From Chthonobacter rhizosphaerae (lineage in GTDB: Bacteria; Pseudomonadota; Alphaproteobacteria; Rhizobiales; Pleomorphomonadaceae): a stretch of 64,000 nt of DNA. Below are positions 38,104 through 47,087 of this stretch, in pieces. The first letter of the stretch is position 1. Each line of letters begins with the position of its first letter. The DNA is taken from the NCBI RefSeq assembly GCF_013839525.1, contig NZ_JACDIS010000001.1:496001-560000 (forward strand), in the 5' to 3' direction. The notes below the pieces were generated by a model that saw only the letters and a program-made list of their open reading frames with translations, was not told where the DNA came from and did not search any database. The position numbers and the translations under genes are program-made.

Positions 38104-38258
38104 TAGGCCTGATCTGCAATGGGCGACATGCATCCGGGCCGCCGATTGGTCCCTCCGCCCGCGAATGGCGCCGGCCGGATCGCGGCGAAAACATGCAGTT
38201 TTAGCGGAATAGAAAGTTCGTCCTGCTTTGATGCGCCCCGTCGGCACCGGAGTTTTCC

Positions 38259-40550
38259 ATGACCAACGCGGACACGGACTTCAGCCTTGGAGCGGCGCGC
38301 GCATCCGCCGGCGCCGGCGTCGCGGCCCTTTTCGCCGCCACGCTCTTCCTCTCGGCCTTCCTTCTCTTCTCCGTCCAGCCCATGTTCGCCAAGCTCGTGC
38401 TGCCCAGGCTCGGCGGGTCGGCGTCCGTGTGGTCGGTCGCGATGGTCTTCTTCCAGGCGATGCTGCTCGCCGGCTATGCCTTCGCCCATCTGCTCACGAG
38501 CCGGTTCGAGCCGAAGGTGGCCGTGGTCGCGCAGCTCACGGTGCTGGCGGGTTGCCTTACCGTCCTGCCGGTGGCGCTCCCGGACGGCTGGGGCGCGCCG
38601 CCGGAAAGCGGCACCGCGTTCTGGCTGATGGGGCTCTTCGCCGCCGCGGTCGGACTGCCCTTCTTCGCGGTCGCCGTGAACGGCCCCCTCCTCCAGGCCT
38701 GGTTCGCCCGCACCGGTCACCCGCACGCCAGGGATCCCTATTTCCTGTACGGGGCGTCCAACATCGGTTCCTTCGCGGCGCTGATCGCCTATCCGATCCT
38801 GGTCGAGACCACGCTCGGCGGCCACGCCCAGACTCTCGGCTGGACCGGCGGCTTCGTCCTCCTGGCGGTCATGATCGCGGCCTGCGGCGGCGCCATGCTG
38901 CGCTCGGGCCCGGTCGCCCATGCGATCCCCGTCGAGCGGGAGCTGACCGGCGACGTCCCGTCCCTCGGCCGGCGCCTGCAATGGATCGCGCTCGCCTTCG
39001 TGCCCTCGGCGCTCCTGGTCGCCGTGACCGCCCACATCTCCACCGACATCGCCGCGGTGCCCTTCCTGTGGGTCGTGCCGCTCGCCCTCTTCCTTCTGAC
39101 CTTCGTGCTGACCTTCCGGCGGAATGCGGCCGCGTCCCACCGCCGGATGCTGACGCTGCAGCCGATCGCCCTCGGGATCCTGGTCGTCGTCACCTGGGGC
39201 GGGCTCCAGCTTCCGCTTCCGGCCGGCATCGCGGTCCACCTCGCCGTGTTTTTCATCACCGCCATGGTCTGCCATGGGGAACTGGTCCGTCGTCGCCCGC
39301 CCCCCGCCCGCCTGACGGAATTCTACCTGCTGATGTCGCTGGGCGGCGTCCTCGGCGGCGGGTTCGCGACCCTCGCCGCCCCGGTGCTCTTCTCAACCGT
39401 CGTCGAATACCCGCTCCTGCTTGTCGCCGGGCTTCTCTGTCGGCCGGGCGTCTGGTCGGGCGAGCCGTCGGCGATCCGTCGCGACGCATCCCTGATCGCG
39501 GCGCTCGCACTGGCGCTCGGCCTGCCGGCCATCCTGCGGGTTCCGCTCGACGGGGTCACCGGGGCGCCGTTCGCGATGATCGTCGCCGCCGCCGCCGGGC
39601 TCTCGATCCTGGCGCGCCGGAACGACCGGCGCTTCGCCGGTTTCATGGCGCTCGTCGTCGCCGGCGCCCTCGCCTACGACCCGTTCTTCGCGAAGGCCGA
39701 ATCCCACCGCAGCTTCTACGGCGTCCACCGCGTCGTCGACTCGCCGGACGGCGAGCACCGTCTGCTGATGCACGGCACCACCATGCACGGGGTGATGCGG
39801 ATCCGGAACGCTGACGGGTCCGCGTTCACCGGGCGGCCGGAGCCGCTCGCCTACTACTGGGACGGATCCGGCATCGGACAGGCGATCTCGGCGGTCCGGG
39901 CGGCCCATGGCGGGCGCCTCGGCGACGTGGCCGTCGTGGGTCTCGGCAGCGGCGGGCTGGCGTGCGCGGCCGAGCCCTCCGAACGGTGGCGCTTCCTGGA
40001 GATCGACCCGGTGGTGGCCGCCATCGCCCGCGACCCGGACCGTTTCCGCTATCTGCAGGCGTGCACGCCCGATGCCCCGGTCGTGATCGGGGACGCGCGG
40101 CTGACGATGGCCGCGGACGACGGCATCCGGTTCGACCTCGTGGTCGTCGACGCCTTCTCGTCGGACGCCATCCCGGTCCACCTGATGACGCGGGAGGCCG
40201 TCCGCCTGTTCGTGGGCAAGACCACGGAGCGCGGTGCCGTCGTCTTCCACGTCTCCAACCGTCACATGGAACTGACGAGCGTCGTGGCCGCCGCCGCGGC
40301 CGCGGAAGGCTGGGTCGCCGTCTCCGGCGCCGTGAACGAGCCGAAGAGCGGCGAGCCCTTCCGCCTGCCCACCCAGGTCGTCGTGATCGCCCGCGATGCG
40401 GCCGACCTCGCCGGGCTCGCCGCGACCCCGGACTTCCATCCGGTCCGCGCCGGGCCGGCGGTGTCCCCGTGGACGGACGACTTCTCCAACGTCCTCGGCG
40501 CCGTGTGGCGGAACTACGCCGGACGGCCCGGGTACGAGCGCGTCGACTGA
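38259..40550 (+). CDS. membrane-fused spermidine-synthase-like protein
   Basis: A 763-residue protein. About 500 residues hold a dozen or so hydrophobic segments, starting L-F-A-A-T-L-F-L-S-A-F-L-L-F-S-V-Q-P-M-F-A-K. The C-terminal 270 residues form a Rossmann-type methyltransferase domain as in spermidine synthase: V-A-V-V-G-L-G-S-G-G-L-A, F-L-E-I-D-P-V-V, V-I-G-D-A-R and L-V-V-V-D-A-F-S-S-D-A-I-P-V-H-L. Such fusions are widespread in proteobacteria and their product is largely unknown; aminopropyl transfer is not certain. ATG 38259 is close to the first hydrophobic segment. It is divergent from the ribbon-helix-helix gene. Confidence 0.85.
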   Translation: MTNADTDFSLGAARASAGAGVAALFAATLFLSAFLLFSVQPMFAKLVLPRLGGSASVWSVAMVFFQAMLLAGYAFAHLLTSRFEPKVAVVAQLTVLAGCLTVLPVALPDGWGAPPESGTAFWLMGLFAAAVGLPFFAVAVNGPLLQAWFARTGHPHARDPYFLYGASNIGSFAALIAYPILVETTLGGHAQTLGWTGGFVLLAVMIAACGGAMLRSGPVAHAIPVERELTGDVPSLGRRLQWIALAFVPSALLVAVTAHISTDIAAVPFLWVVPLALFLLTFVLTFRRNAAASHRRMLTLQPIALGILVVVTWGGLQLPLPAGIAVHLAVFFITAMVCHGELVRRRPPPARLTEFYLLMSLGGVLGGGFATLAAPVLFSTVVEYPLLLVAGLLCRPGVWSGEPSAIRRDASLIAALALALGLPAILRVPLDGVTGAPFAMIVAAAAGLSILARRNDRRFAGFMALVVAGALAYDPFFAKAESHRSFYGVHRVVDSPDGEHRLLMHGTTMHGVMRIRNADGSAFTGRPEPLAYYWDGSGIGQAISAVRAAHGGRLGDVAVVGLGSGGLACAAEPSERWRFLEIDPVVAAIARDPDRFRYLQACTPDAPVVIGDARLTMAADDGIRFDLVVVDAFSSDAIPVHLMTREAVRLFVGKTTERGAVVFHVSNRHMELTSVVAAAAAAEGWVAVSGAVNEPKSGEPFRLPTQVVVIARDAADLAGLAATPDFHPVRAGPAVSPWTDDFSNVLGAVWRNYAGRPGYERVD

Positions 40551-40602
40551 CCGGCGGCAAAGCCTCGTCCAGGCGCCTGAACGGGTGTTGCCGCAGTCCG
40601 AG

Positions 40603-40622
40603 GGCGGCCGCCCGGCCGCCCA
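40603..40622. terminator. hairpin between convergent genes
   Basis: GGGCGGCC-GCCC-GGCCGCCC, an 8-bp stem with a 4-nt loop, lying between the stops of the membrane protein gene and the SRPBCC gene. It is GC-only, with no T-run, so the call is weak. Confidence 0.35.
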
Positions 40623-40638
40623 CCGGCCCGCCGGCGGC

Positions 40639-41085
40639 TCAGTTCCAGTTGTCGATCTTGACGTCATGCGGGTGGGGAGACCCCGCGCCGCCTTCCACGA
40701 GCGACTTCAGGCTCATCAGGAAGACGCCCCACTTGGTGCTGCAGTGGTGCATGAACTCGACCGGCTCCGCCCAGCCCTGGTGGCGGAAGAGCACGATGGT
40801 GTGCTCGCCGTCCTGCCGGAGATCGAAACGCACCCGGGTGCCGATCCACTCGCCGGGTCCGTCCACCACCTCCCAGAGCACGCGCGCGTCCTGGTCGAGG
40901 TCGAGGACCTTCATGTCGAACCCGCCCGGCGGACCGAAGCGGAACCGGATCACGCCGCCGGGACGGCTCTCGCCGTGCGTGTCCGTCGTCCACCAGCCGC
41001 GAAGCCCGTCGATGGTGGAGAGAGCCTGGTAGGTTGCTGTCGGCGACGACGCCTTGATACCAACCCTGTGCAGAATGTCCGACAT
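40639..41085 (-). CDS. SRPBCC (AHSA1/START-like) small-molecule-binding protein
   Basis: A 148-residue cytoplasmic protein of the Bet v 1-like fold: H-R-V-G-I-K-A-S-P-T-A-T-Y-Q-A-L at the start, G-L-R-G-W-W-T-T-D-T, F-R-F-G-P-P-G-G-F-D-M-K-V and R-V-L-W-E-V-V in the middle, and a final helix W-G-V-F-L-M-S-L-K-S-L-V-E. These proteins carry a hydrophobic cavity and bind lipids or aromatic ligands; no catalytic residue can be named. It is divergent (110 bp) from the two-winged-helix regulator, and the pairing with such a regulator and a beta-propeller may be functional. Confidence 0.82.
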   Translation of the reverse strand: MSDILHRVGIKASSPTATYQALSTIDGLRGWWTTDTHGESRPGGVIRFRFGPPGGFDMKVLDLDQDARVLWEVVDGPGEWIGTRVRFDLRQDGEHTIVLFRHQGWAEPVEFMHHCSTKWGVFLMSLKSLVEGGAGSPHPHDVKIDNWN

Positions 41086-41195
41086 TTGCGAGTGTCCTTT
41101 CGGATCCGGTTGCCGCGACCACGTCTGTCGTGGCGCGGGCTCACGCTAGGATCCGCCCGCAGGGCGGCGGGAGTGACAAGTGTGTCGGGATTGCG

Positions 41196-42416
41196 ATGGA
41201 CTCGTTGATGACGGCCGCCGCCCGCGCGCTCGCGGCGGGTGACCCCATCGGGGCGCTGAACCGGGTCGCGCTGCGCGAGGACGCGCCGGCGCTCGCGCTT
41301 CGCGGCATCGCGATGGCGCAACTCGGCGACCTTCCTCGCGCCAAGGTCCTCCTGAGGCGAGCCGCGCGCGCCTTCGGACCGAGGGAGGCGGTGGACCGCG
41401 CCCGGTGCGTCGTCGCCGAAGCCGAGATCGCCCTCGTGTCCCGCGACCTCGCCTGGCCCGAGACGGCGCTCGCCAGGGCCAGGGCGATCCTGGACGATCA
41501 CGGCGACCGGCCGAACGGCGCGCACGCGCGATCCCTGGAAGCGAGGCGGCTCCTGCTGATCGGGCGGCTCGACGAGACGGAGGCGGCGCTCGCCAGCCTC
41601 GATCCCACGTCCCTGCCGCCCGCCCTGCAGGCGACCCATGCCCTGGTGCTCGCCGGCCTCGCCATGCGGCGCCTGCGCACGGGCGCGGCCCGCTCCGCGC
41701 TCCAGGACGCGGGGCGCGCGGCGCGCCGGGCCGGCATTCCGGCCCTTGTGGCGGAGGTCGACACGGCAAGGCTCGCCTTCGAGGCGCCCGCCGCACGGCT
41801 GATCGCGCGGACCGGGGAGCGCCCGCTCCTGATCGACGAGGTCGAAGCCCTGCTGGCGTCGGAGGCTCTCGTGGTCGATGCCTGCCGCAACGTGGTGCGG
41901 GCGCGCGGCAAGGTGGTCTCGCTCGCCACGCGGCCGGTGCTGTTCGCGCTCGCGCGGGCGCTCGGCGAGGCCTGGCCCGGAGACGTGGCGAGGGACAGGC
42001 TGCTCGCCCGCGCCTTTCGGGCCAAGCACGCCGACGACTCCCATCGGGCGCGGCTGCGGGTGGAGATCGGGCGCCTGCGCAGGGAGATCGCCCCGCTCGC
42101 CGACATCGAGGCGACGCCGCATGGCTTCGCGCTCGCGCCGCTTGCCGCCGGTAAGACCGTCGTGCTCGCCCCGCTCATCGACGACGAGCATGCCACGGTG
42201 CTGGCCCTTCTGGCGGACGGCGAGGCCTGGTCGAGTTCCGCGCTTGCGCTCGCCCTCTCCGTCAGCCCGCGCACGGTGCTGCGCTCGCTCGACCGGCTGG
42301 CCCGGGAGGGCAAGGTCCAGTGGTTCGGCCGCGGGCGCGCGCGGCGCTGGCTGGCTCCGCCCACGCCTGGTTTCCCGACAAGCTTGTTACTCCCGGGTCC
42401 GCTGCCGGGCGGCTAA
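41196..42416 (+). CDS. regulator with helical repeats and two winged-helix domains
   Basis: A 406-residue cytoplasmic protein. Residues 1-200 are Ala/Leu/Arg-rich helical repeats resembling degenerate TPRs. About 220-330 looks like an OmpR/BTAD-type winged helix (L-V-V-D-A-C-R-N-V-V, then R-A-R-L-R-V-E-I-G-R-L-R-R-E-I-A and H-G-F-A-L-A). The C-terminus holds a second, MarR-like winged helix: W-S-S-S-A-L-A-L-A-L-S-V-S-P-R-T-V-L-R-S-L-D-R-L-A-R-E-G-K-V-Q-W-F-G-R-G. ATG 41196 is the first methionine of the helical region. It lies 35 bp before the beta-propeller gene and is divergent from the SRPBCC gene, so it probably regulates both. Confidence 0.75.
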   Translation: MDSLMTAAARALAAGDPIGALNRVALREDAPALALRGIAMAQLGDLPRAKVLLRRAARAFGPREAVDRARCVVAEAEIALVSRDLAWPETALARARAILDDHGDRPNGAHARSLEARRLLLIGRLDETEAALASLDPTSLPPALQATHALVLAGLAMRRLRTGAARSALQDAGRAARRAGIPALVAEVDTARLAFEAPAARLIARTGERPLLIDEVEALLASEALVVDACRNVVRARGKVVSLATRPVLFALARALGEAWPGDVARDRLLARAFRAKHADDSHRARLRVEIGRLRREIAPLADIEATPHGFALAPLAAGKTVVLAPLIDDEHATVLALLADGEAWSSSALALALSVSPRTVLRSLDRLAREGKVQWFGRGRARRWLAPPTPGFPTSLLLPGPLPGG

Positions 42417-42451
42417 ACCGGCTTCGGGGCGGCATGTCGAGGAGAAGACGG

Positions 42452-43084
42452 ATGAAACGATCAGCGGCCGAGATCCTTCGCGAATACGGACCCTTCCCAA
42501 GCGTCGACGCCGTGCACGGCGTCACCTTCGACGGCCGGCACGTGTGGTTCGCCTCCGGGGACAGGCTGAACGCCTTCGATCCGGAGAGCGGATCGCAGGT
42601 GCGCGCGCTCCATGTCGCCGGCCACGCCGGAACGGCGTTCGACGGCAGGCACTTGTTCCAGCTCGCCGAGGACCGGATCCAGAAGATCGACCCGGAAACG
42701 GGCCGCGTGCTCGCCACGATCCCGGCGCCCGGCGGCGGCGGAGATTCGGGCATGGCCTGGGCCGAGGGGTCGCTCTGGGTGGGACAGTACCGCGAGCGCA
42801 AGATCCACCAGATCGATCCCGAGACGGGCGCGATCCTTCGCACCATCGCGTCCGATCGCTTCGTCACCGGCGTCACCTGGACGAAGGACGAACTCTGGCA
42901 CGGCACCTGGGAAGGCGACGAGAGCGCTTTGCGGCGGGTGGACCCGCGGACGGGAGAGGTCCTCGAGCAGGTCGACCTGCCCCCCGGCATGGGCGTGTCG
43001 GGGCTCGAGGCGGACGGCGGCGATCGGTTCTTCTGCGGCGGCGGGCCGAGCGCGACGGTGCGCGCCGTCCGCCGTCCGGGGTAG
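42452..43084 (+). CDS. Vgb-like beta-propeller protein
   Basis: A 210-residue cytoplasmic protein made of repeats of about 45 residues: H-G-V-T-F-D-G-R-H-V-W-F-A-S-G-D, G-T-A-F-D-G-R-H-L-F-Q-L-A, G-M-A-W-A-E-G-S-L-W-V-G-Q-Y and G-V-T-W-T-K-D-E-L-W-H-G-T-W, each followed by I-D-P-E-T-G-like turns. This is the propeller pattern of virginiamycin B lyase-like and glutamine cyclotransferase-like proteins. GAGGAG lies 8 nt before ATG 42452. It has no export signal. Its length allows about four to five blades, so it may be a short propeller. Function is unknown; it is cotranscribed with the regulator upstream. Confidence 0.78.
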   Translation: MKRSAAEILREYGPFPSVDAVHGVTFDGRHVWFASGDRLNAFDPESGSQVRALHVAGHAGTAFDGRHLFQLAEDRIQKIDPETGRVLATIPAPGGGGDSGMAWAEGSLWVGQYRERKIHQIDPETGAILRTIASDRFVTGVTWTKDELWHGTWEGDESALRRVDPRTGEVLEQVDLPPGMGVSGLEADGGDRFFCGGGPSATVRAVRRPG

Positions 43085-43125
43085 GGCCGGAGCGCGGATC
43101 GCGGTCCTGATCCCTGCCGGACGGC

Positions 43126-43141
43126 CGGCGGCGCGCCGCCG
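43126..43141. terminator. possible hairpin between convergent genes
   Basis: CGGCGG-CGCG-CCGCCG, a 6-bp GC stem with 4-nt loop in the 85 bp between the propeller gene and the kinase gene. In such GC-rich DNA this may be chance. Confidence 0.2.
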
Positions 43142-43169
43142 CGACCGTCCACCATCGGTCCGGAGGACC

Positions 43170-44795
43170 TCAGGTCCGCAGCCGCTCGAACAGGATGGCG
43201 ACGGCCTCCGCGCCCGGGTCCACATGGCCGCGCAGCTGCTCGGCGTTGATGTAGGTGGACCGACCCGCCTTGGCGCGGACCATGTCGGCCGTCCGGTTGG
43301 CGCCGTCCCGGGCCGCGCGCGCCGCCGCCGCCATGCCGCCGTCCGACAGGGCCGCGAGGGCCGGGGCGAGGGCGTCGACCATGGTGCGGTCGCCGAGCTG
43401 GGCGCCGCCGATCTCCTGCATGCGGGCGAGGCCCGCCTTCAGCGCTTCGGTCAGCGACGTGCCCGACGAGGCGGCATCGCCGGCGGCGGCGAAGAAGATG
43501 GCGAGGAGCACGCCCGAGGAGCCGCCCATGGTCTGGCTGAGCTCCAGGCCGATGGCCCGGCAGAGCTGGGTGTGGTCGGCGAGCGGCAGCTCGTCGATCA
43601 CAGAGAGGAGCGCGCGGGCGGCGCTCGCCAGGGTCGATCCGGTGTCGCCGTCGCCGGTCTTGGCGTCCAGGTGGTTCAGGTCCGCCTCGGCGGCGATCAG
43701 GATCTCGCAGCACCTCGACAGGAAGGCGCGGGTCTCCGGGTGCCCGGACGGCAGCGGCTTGATGGGCTTCAGCCCATCCGGCAGGGCGCGCACGTCGAGC
43801 GTCGTCAGGCGATGCACGCCCGGCCAGGCGGAGGGCGCACACGGCGCCTTCAGGGCGGCCAGGTGCTCCGCGTCCGCCGCATAGACCGAGACCGAGAAGC
43901 CGCGCATGTCGAGGGACGTCATCATGGCGGCCGGCCCGACCACATGGCCGATCCGGTCGCCGATGGACGACAGCGCCAGTTCGCGCAGGAGGACCTGCAT
44001 CTCCAGCACCGAGGCGCCGCCGAGGTTGTTGAGCAGCACCGCATGGGTGACGCCGGGCGTCATGAAGGGCGACAGCTTGTCCGCCACCATCGCCACCGCG
44101 CCGCGCGCGTCCACGTAGTCCACCTGCTCGACGCCGGCCTCGCCGTGGATGCCGAGGCCGAGTTCCGCCTTGCCGGCCGGGATCCGGTCCTCCTTCGGGG
44201 CGCCCGGCACCGTGCAGGTGTCGAGCGACATGCCGATGGAGTGGATGCCGCCGATCACGCGCTCGGCGGCGGCGGCGACCGTGGCGAGGTCCGCGCCCGC
44301 CTCGGCGAGCGCTCCGGCGATCTTGTGCACGAACAGCGTTCCGGCGACGCCGCGGGCCTGCGGCAGGTCGGGCAGGGCCACGTCGTCGTCCACGATCACG
44401 ACCCGGACGTTGAGCCCGAAGGCGCGGGCCCGTTCCGCCGCGAGGCCGAAGTTCAGCCGGTCTCCGGTGTAGTTCTTCACGATCAGGAGGCAGCCGGCCG
44501 GGCCCGTGACCGCCAGGATGCCGGCGAGCACCGCGTCGACCGAGGGGCTGGCGAAGACGTCGCCGCAGATGGCGGCCGTCAGCATGCCCTGGCCCACGAA
44601 GCCGGCGTGGGCCGGTTCATGGCCGGCGCCGCCGCCGGACACGAGCGCGACCCTGGACCTGTCCCAGTCGGCGCGGACCACCACCCGGATGTGCGGGTAG
44701 CCGTCCAGCCGGGCGAGCCTGCCGTCCGAGGCCGAGATCAGCCCGTCGATCGCCTCGGCGACGATGTCTTCCCTCTTGTTGATGAACTGGGTCAT
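43170..44795 (-). CDS. dihydroxyacetone kinase, fused DhaK-DhaL, ATP-dependent
   Basis: A 541-residue cytoplasmic kinase. The DhaK half has V-S-G-G-G-A-G-H-E-P near 52-61 and the covalent substrate His217 in L-G-I-H-G-E-A-G. The DhaL half (from about 340) has D-A-K-T-G-D-G-D-T-G-S-T-L, the Asp cluster that binds Mg-ATP, and M-G-G-S-S-G. Both halves in one chain is the ATP-using form, unlike the phosphotransferase-linked split form. It would phosphorylate dihydroxyacetone or a related ketose such as erythrulose. ATG 44795 follows AAGGAGGGGG. It is the last gene after the ABC importer (14-bp gap), so it very likely acts on the imported substrate or its first product. Confidence 0.92.
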   Translation of the reverse strand: MTQFINKREDIVAEAIDGLISASDGRLARLDGYPHIRVVVRADWDRSRVALVSGGGAGHEPAHAGFVGQGMLTAAICGDVFASPSVDAVLAGILAVTGPAGCLLIVKNYTGDRLNFGLAAERARAFGLNVRVVIVDDDVALPDLPQARGVAGTLFVHKIAGALAEAGADLATVAAAAERVIGGIHSIGMSLDTCTVPGAPKEDRIPAGKAELGLGIHGEAGVEQVDYVDARGAVAMVADKLSPFMTPGVTHAVLLNNLGGASVLEMQVLLRELALSSIGDRIGHVVGPAAMMTSLDMRGFSVSVYAADAEHLAALKAPCAPSAWPGVHRLTTLDVRALPDGLKPIKPLPSGHPETRAFLSRCCEILIAAEADLNHLDAKTGDGDTGSTLASAARALLSVIDELPLADHTQLCRAIGLELSQTMGGSSGVLLAIFFAAAGDAASSGTSLTEALKAGLARMQEIGGAQLGDRTMVDALAPALAALSDGGMAAAARAARDGANRTADMVRAKAGRSTYINAEQLRGHVDPGAEAVAILFERLRT

Positions 44796-44809
44796 GCCTG
44801 CCCCCTCCT

Positions 44810-45805
44810 TCACTGCAGTCTGGCGCCCGAGGCGTCGAAATAGAACGGCTTTTCAGGGCGGATGCGGACGATGTCGCCGGAGCGCAGACGGGTGTGCACC
44901 TCGGTCACCGTCACGATCGCGTGGTCGCGGAAGGACAGATGCAGCCGCGTCTGGTCGCCGAGGTGTTCCACCCGGGTGACGAGGCTGTCCTCGCCCTCCC
45001 CCTGCCGGATCTGTTCGGGCCTGAGGCCGATCGTCCGGGCGCCGGCCGGGGCGGCGCCGAAGAGATCCGCCGGCAGGAGGTTGATGCGCGGTTGCCCGAG
45101 GCGGCTCGCCGCATAGACGCTGACCGGGTTCTCGTAGATTTCCCGCGGGCTGCCGAACTGCACGAGGGCGCCCTCGTCGAGCACGCCCACATGGGTTGCC
45201 ATGGTCATCGCCTCGATCTGGTCGTGGGTGACATAGAGGAAGGTGGCGCCGGAATCCGCCTGGATGCGCTTCAGCTCCACCCGAAGATCGGTGCGCAGCT
45301 TGGCGTCGAGCGAGCTCAGCGGCTCGTCCATCAGGTAGACCGCCGGGTCGCGCACCAGCGCCCGGCCGATGGAGACCCGCTGCATCTCGCCGCCGGAGAG
45401 CGCGGTCGCGCGATTGTCCAGCTTGTGGGCGATCTGCAGCATCTCGGCCACCTGGCGGACCTTGCGGTCGATCTCGGCCGGCGGCGTGCGCAGCATCGGC
45501 GACTTCAGCGGAAACGCGAGGTTCTCCCGCACCGTCAGGTGTGGATAGAGCGAGTATTGCTGGAACACCATGGCGACGTTGCGCTCCGCCGGGGTGAGGT
45601 GCGTCACCCGGCGCCCGCCGATCTGGATCTCGCCGGCGTCGGGCCGGTCGAGGCCGGAGACCATGCGCAGCGTCGTGGTCTTGCCGGCGCCCGTCGGCCC
45701 GAGAAGCACCACGAAGCCCCCGTCCGGGACCGTCATGGTGACGTCCCGCAGGGCGGCGACCTTGCCGAAGGACTTGGAGACGGCGTTGAGGACGACCTCA
45801 GACAT
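44810..45805 (-). CDS. ABC transporter ATPase 2 (GlpT-like)
   Basis: A 331-residue ATPase of the sugar/glycerol importer class. Walker A is G-P-T-G-A-G-K-T-T-T, the Q-loop is F-Q-Q-Y-S-L-Y-P-H, the signature is L-S-G-G-E-M-Q-R-V-S-I-G-R, Walker B is V-Y-L-M-D-E-P-L-S-S-L-D and the switch is Y-V-T-H-D-Q. A C-terminal TOBE-like domain follows. ATG 45805 is preferred to the TTG at 45811 because GGAG lies 8 nt before it. It overlaps the preceding ATPase gene by 8 bp. With that protein it probably forms the heterodimeric motor, as in the rhizobial glycerol importer GlpSTPQV. Confidence 0.9.
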   Translation of the reverse strand: MSEVVLNAVSKSFGKVAALRDVTMTVPDGGFVVLLGPTGAGKTTTLRMVSGLDRPDAGEIQIGGRRVTHLTPAERNVAMVFQQYSLYPHLTVRENLAFPLKSPMLRTPPAEIDRKVRQVAEMLQIAHKLDNRATALSGGEMQRVSIGRALVRDPAVYLMDEPLSSLDAKLRTDLRVELKRIQADSGATFLYVTHDQIEAMTMATHVGVLDEGALVQFGSPREIYENPVSVYAASRLGQPRINLLPADLFGAAPAGARTIGLRPEQIRQGEGEDSLVTRVEHLGDQTRLHLSFRDHAIVTVTEVHTRLRSGDIVRIRPEKPFYFDASGARLQ

Positions 45806-46895
45806 GGCCAAGGCTCCTTTCGTTCGCGGCCGAGCGGAGGGCCCGGCCCCGCTCCCCCTCGAAGAGGGTTATGGTGCGCGGGTCGAACCTGAGGCCGACC
45901 GTCTCGCCGACGCCCACGTGCCGGTCGGCCGGCAGCCGGGCCTTGATCTCCCCGTGGGCCGCGCTGAGCGTGACGATCTGGGTGGTGCCGAGATATTCCG
46001 TGGCGAGCACCAGCGCCCGGTAGCGCGAGCCGTCGTCAAGCCGCACATGCTCGGGCCGGACGCCGAGCACCAGCCGGCCGGACGCGCCGTCGCGCGACAG
46101 CGGGATCTCGACCGGCACGCCGGAGAGGTCGACGCTTTGCGACCCGGCGCCGACCATGCCGTCGAAGCGCAGGAAGTTCATGGACGGCGAGCCGATGAAG
46201 TTGGCGACGAACATGGTGGCCGGCCAGTCGTAGATGTCCTGCGGCACGCCGAACTGCTCCACGACGCCGTGGTTCATCACCACGATCTTGTCGCCCATCT
46301 GCATGGCTTCCAGCTGGTCGTGGGTGACGTAGACCGTGGTGGCGCCCATGCGGTCGTGCAGCGCGCGCAGTTCCTCGGCCATGTGCTCGCGGAACTCCGC
46401 GTCGAGGGCGCCGAGCGGCTCGTCCATGAAGAAGGCCTTCGGCCGCCGGACGATCGCCCGGCCGAGCGCGACGCGCTGCCGGTCGCCGCTCGACAGGCCG
46501 CCGATCGACTTGTCCAGGATGGCCTCGATGCCGAGGATCCTGGCCACCTCCTGCACCCGCACGCCGGTCTCCGCACGGCTCATGCCCTGCGAGCGGAGCG
46601 GATAGCCGATGTTGCCGCGCACCGTCATGTGCGGATAGAGGGCGAACATCTGGAACACGAAGGCGATGTCGCGCTGGCTCGCCCGCTTCTGGGCCACCTC
46701 CTCGCCGTCGATGTAGATCTCGCCGGAGGTCGGCAGCTCCAAGCCCGCCATCATCCGCAGCGTCGTCGTCTTGCCGCAGCCGGACGGGCCGAGCAGCATG
46801 AAGAACTCGCCGTCCTCGATGGTGAAGCTGGACGACCGCACGGCGGTGAAGGCCCCGAAGTCCTTCCTGAGGTTCTGGATCCGGATCTGGGCCAT
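45798..46895 (-). CDS. ABC transporter ATPase 1 (GlpS-like) with atypical signature
   Basis: A 365-residue ATPase. Walker A is G-P-S-G-C-G-K-T-T-T, the Q-loop is F-Q-M-F-A-L-Y-P-H, Walker B is A-F-F-M-D-E-P-L-G-A-L-D and the switch is Y-V-T-H-D-Q-L-E-A-M. The signature reads L-S-S-G-D-R-Q-R-V-A-L-G-R instead of the usual L-S-G-G-Q/M-x-Q. Because the partner ATPase has a normal signature, the two composite ATP sites of the heterodimer should differ. The long C-terminal part is a regulatory TOBE-like domain. The start is 3 bp after the stop of the small membrane protein gene, and its end overlaps ATPase 2. Confidence 0.9.
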   Translation of the reverse strand: MAQIRIQNLRKDFGAFTAVRSSSFTIEDGEFFMLLGPSGCGKTTTLRMMAGLELPTSGEIYIDGEEVAQKRASQRDIAFVFQMFALYPHMTVRGNIGYPLRSQGMSRAETGVRVQEVARILGIEAILDKSIGGLSSGDRQRVALGRAIVRRPKAFFMDEPLGALDAEFREHMAEELRALHDRMGATTVYVTHDQLEAMQMGDKIVVMNHGVVEQFGVPQDIYDWPATMFVANFIGSPSMNFLRFDGMVGAGSQSVDLSGVPVEIPLSRDGASGRLVLGVRPEHVRLDDGSRYRALVLATEYLGTTQIVTLSAAHGEIKARLPADRHVGVGETVGLRFDPRTITLFEGERGRALRSAANERSLGHV

Positions 46896-46898
46896 CGG

Positions 46899-47087
46899 TC
46901 ACTCCGGGAACTTGCCGACGATCATGAAGAGGATGGTGCCGGTCAGCGTGACGGCGAACGACCAGCTGTAGGCCGCCATGCTGAAGGGTTGCATCATCAT
47001 CACGACGCCGAGGGCGATCAGGCCCGAGGCGAGCATTTCCCACGCGCCGCGGCGCAGGGTCATGAGGCCGGTGAGGAATCGCGTCAT
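46899..47087 (-). CDS. small two-helix membrane protein of the ABC operon
   Basis: A 62-residue protein with two hydrophobic helices: M-L-A-S-G-L-I-A-L-G-V-V-M-M-M and F-A-V-T-L-T-G-T-I-L-F-M-I-V-G, preceded by a basic T-L-R-R-G. Its ATG overlaps the permease stop (ATGA, 47084-47087), so it is translated as part of the operon. The rhizobial glycerol importer operon also carries a small hydrophobic protein gene (glpU), though the sequence relation is not checked. It may be an accessory subunit of the permease. Confidence 0.75.
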   Translation of the reverse strand: MTRFLTGLMTLRRGAWEMLASGLIALGVVMMMQPFSMAAYSWSFAVTLTGTILFMIVGKFPE

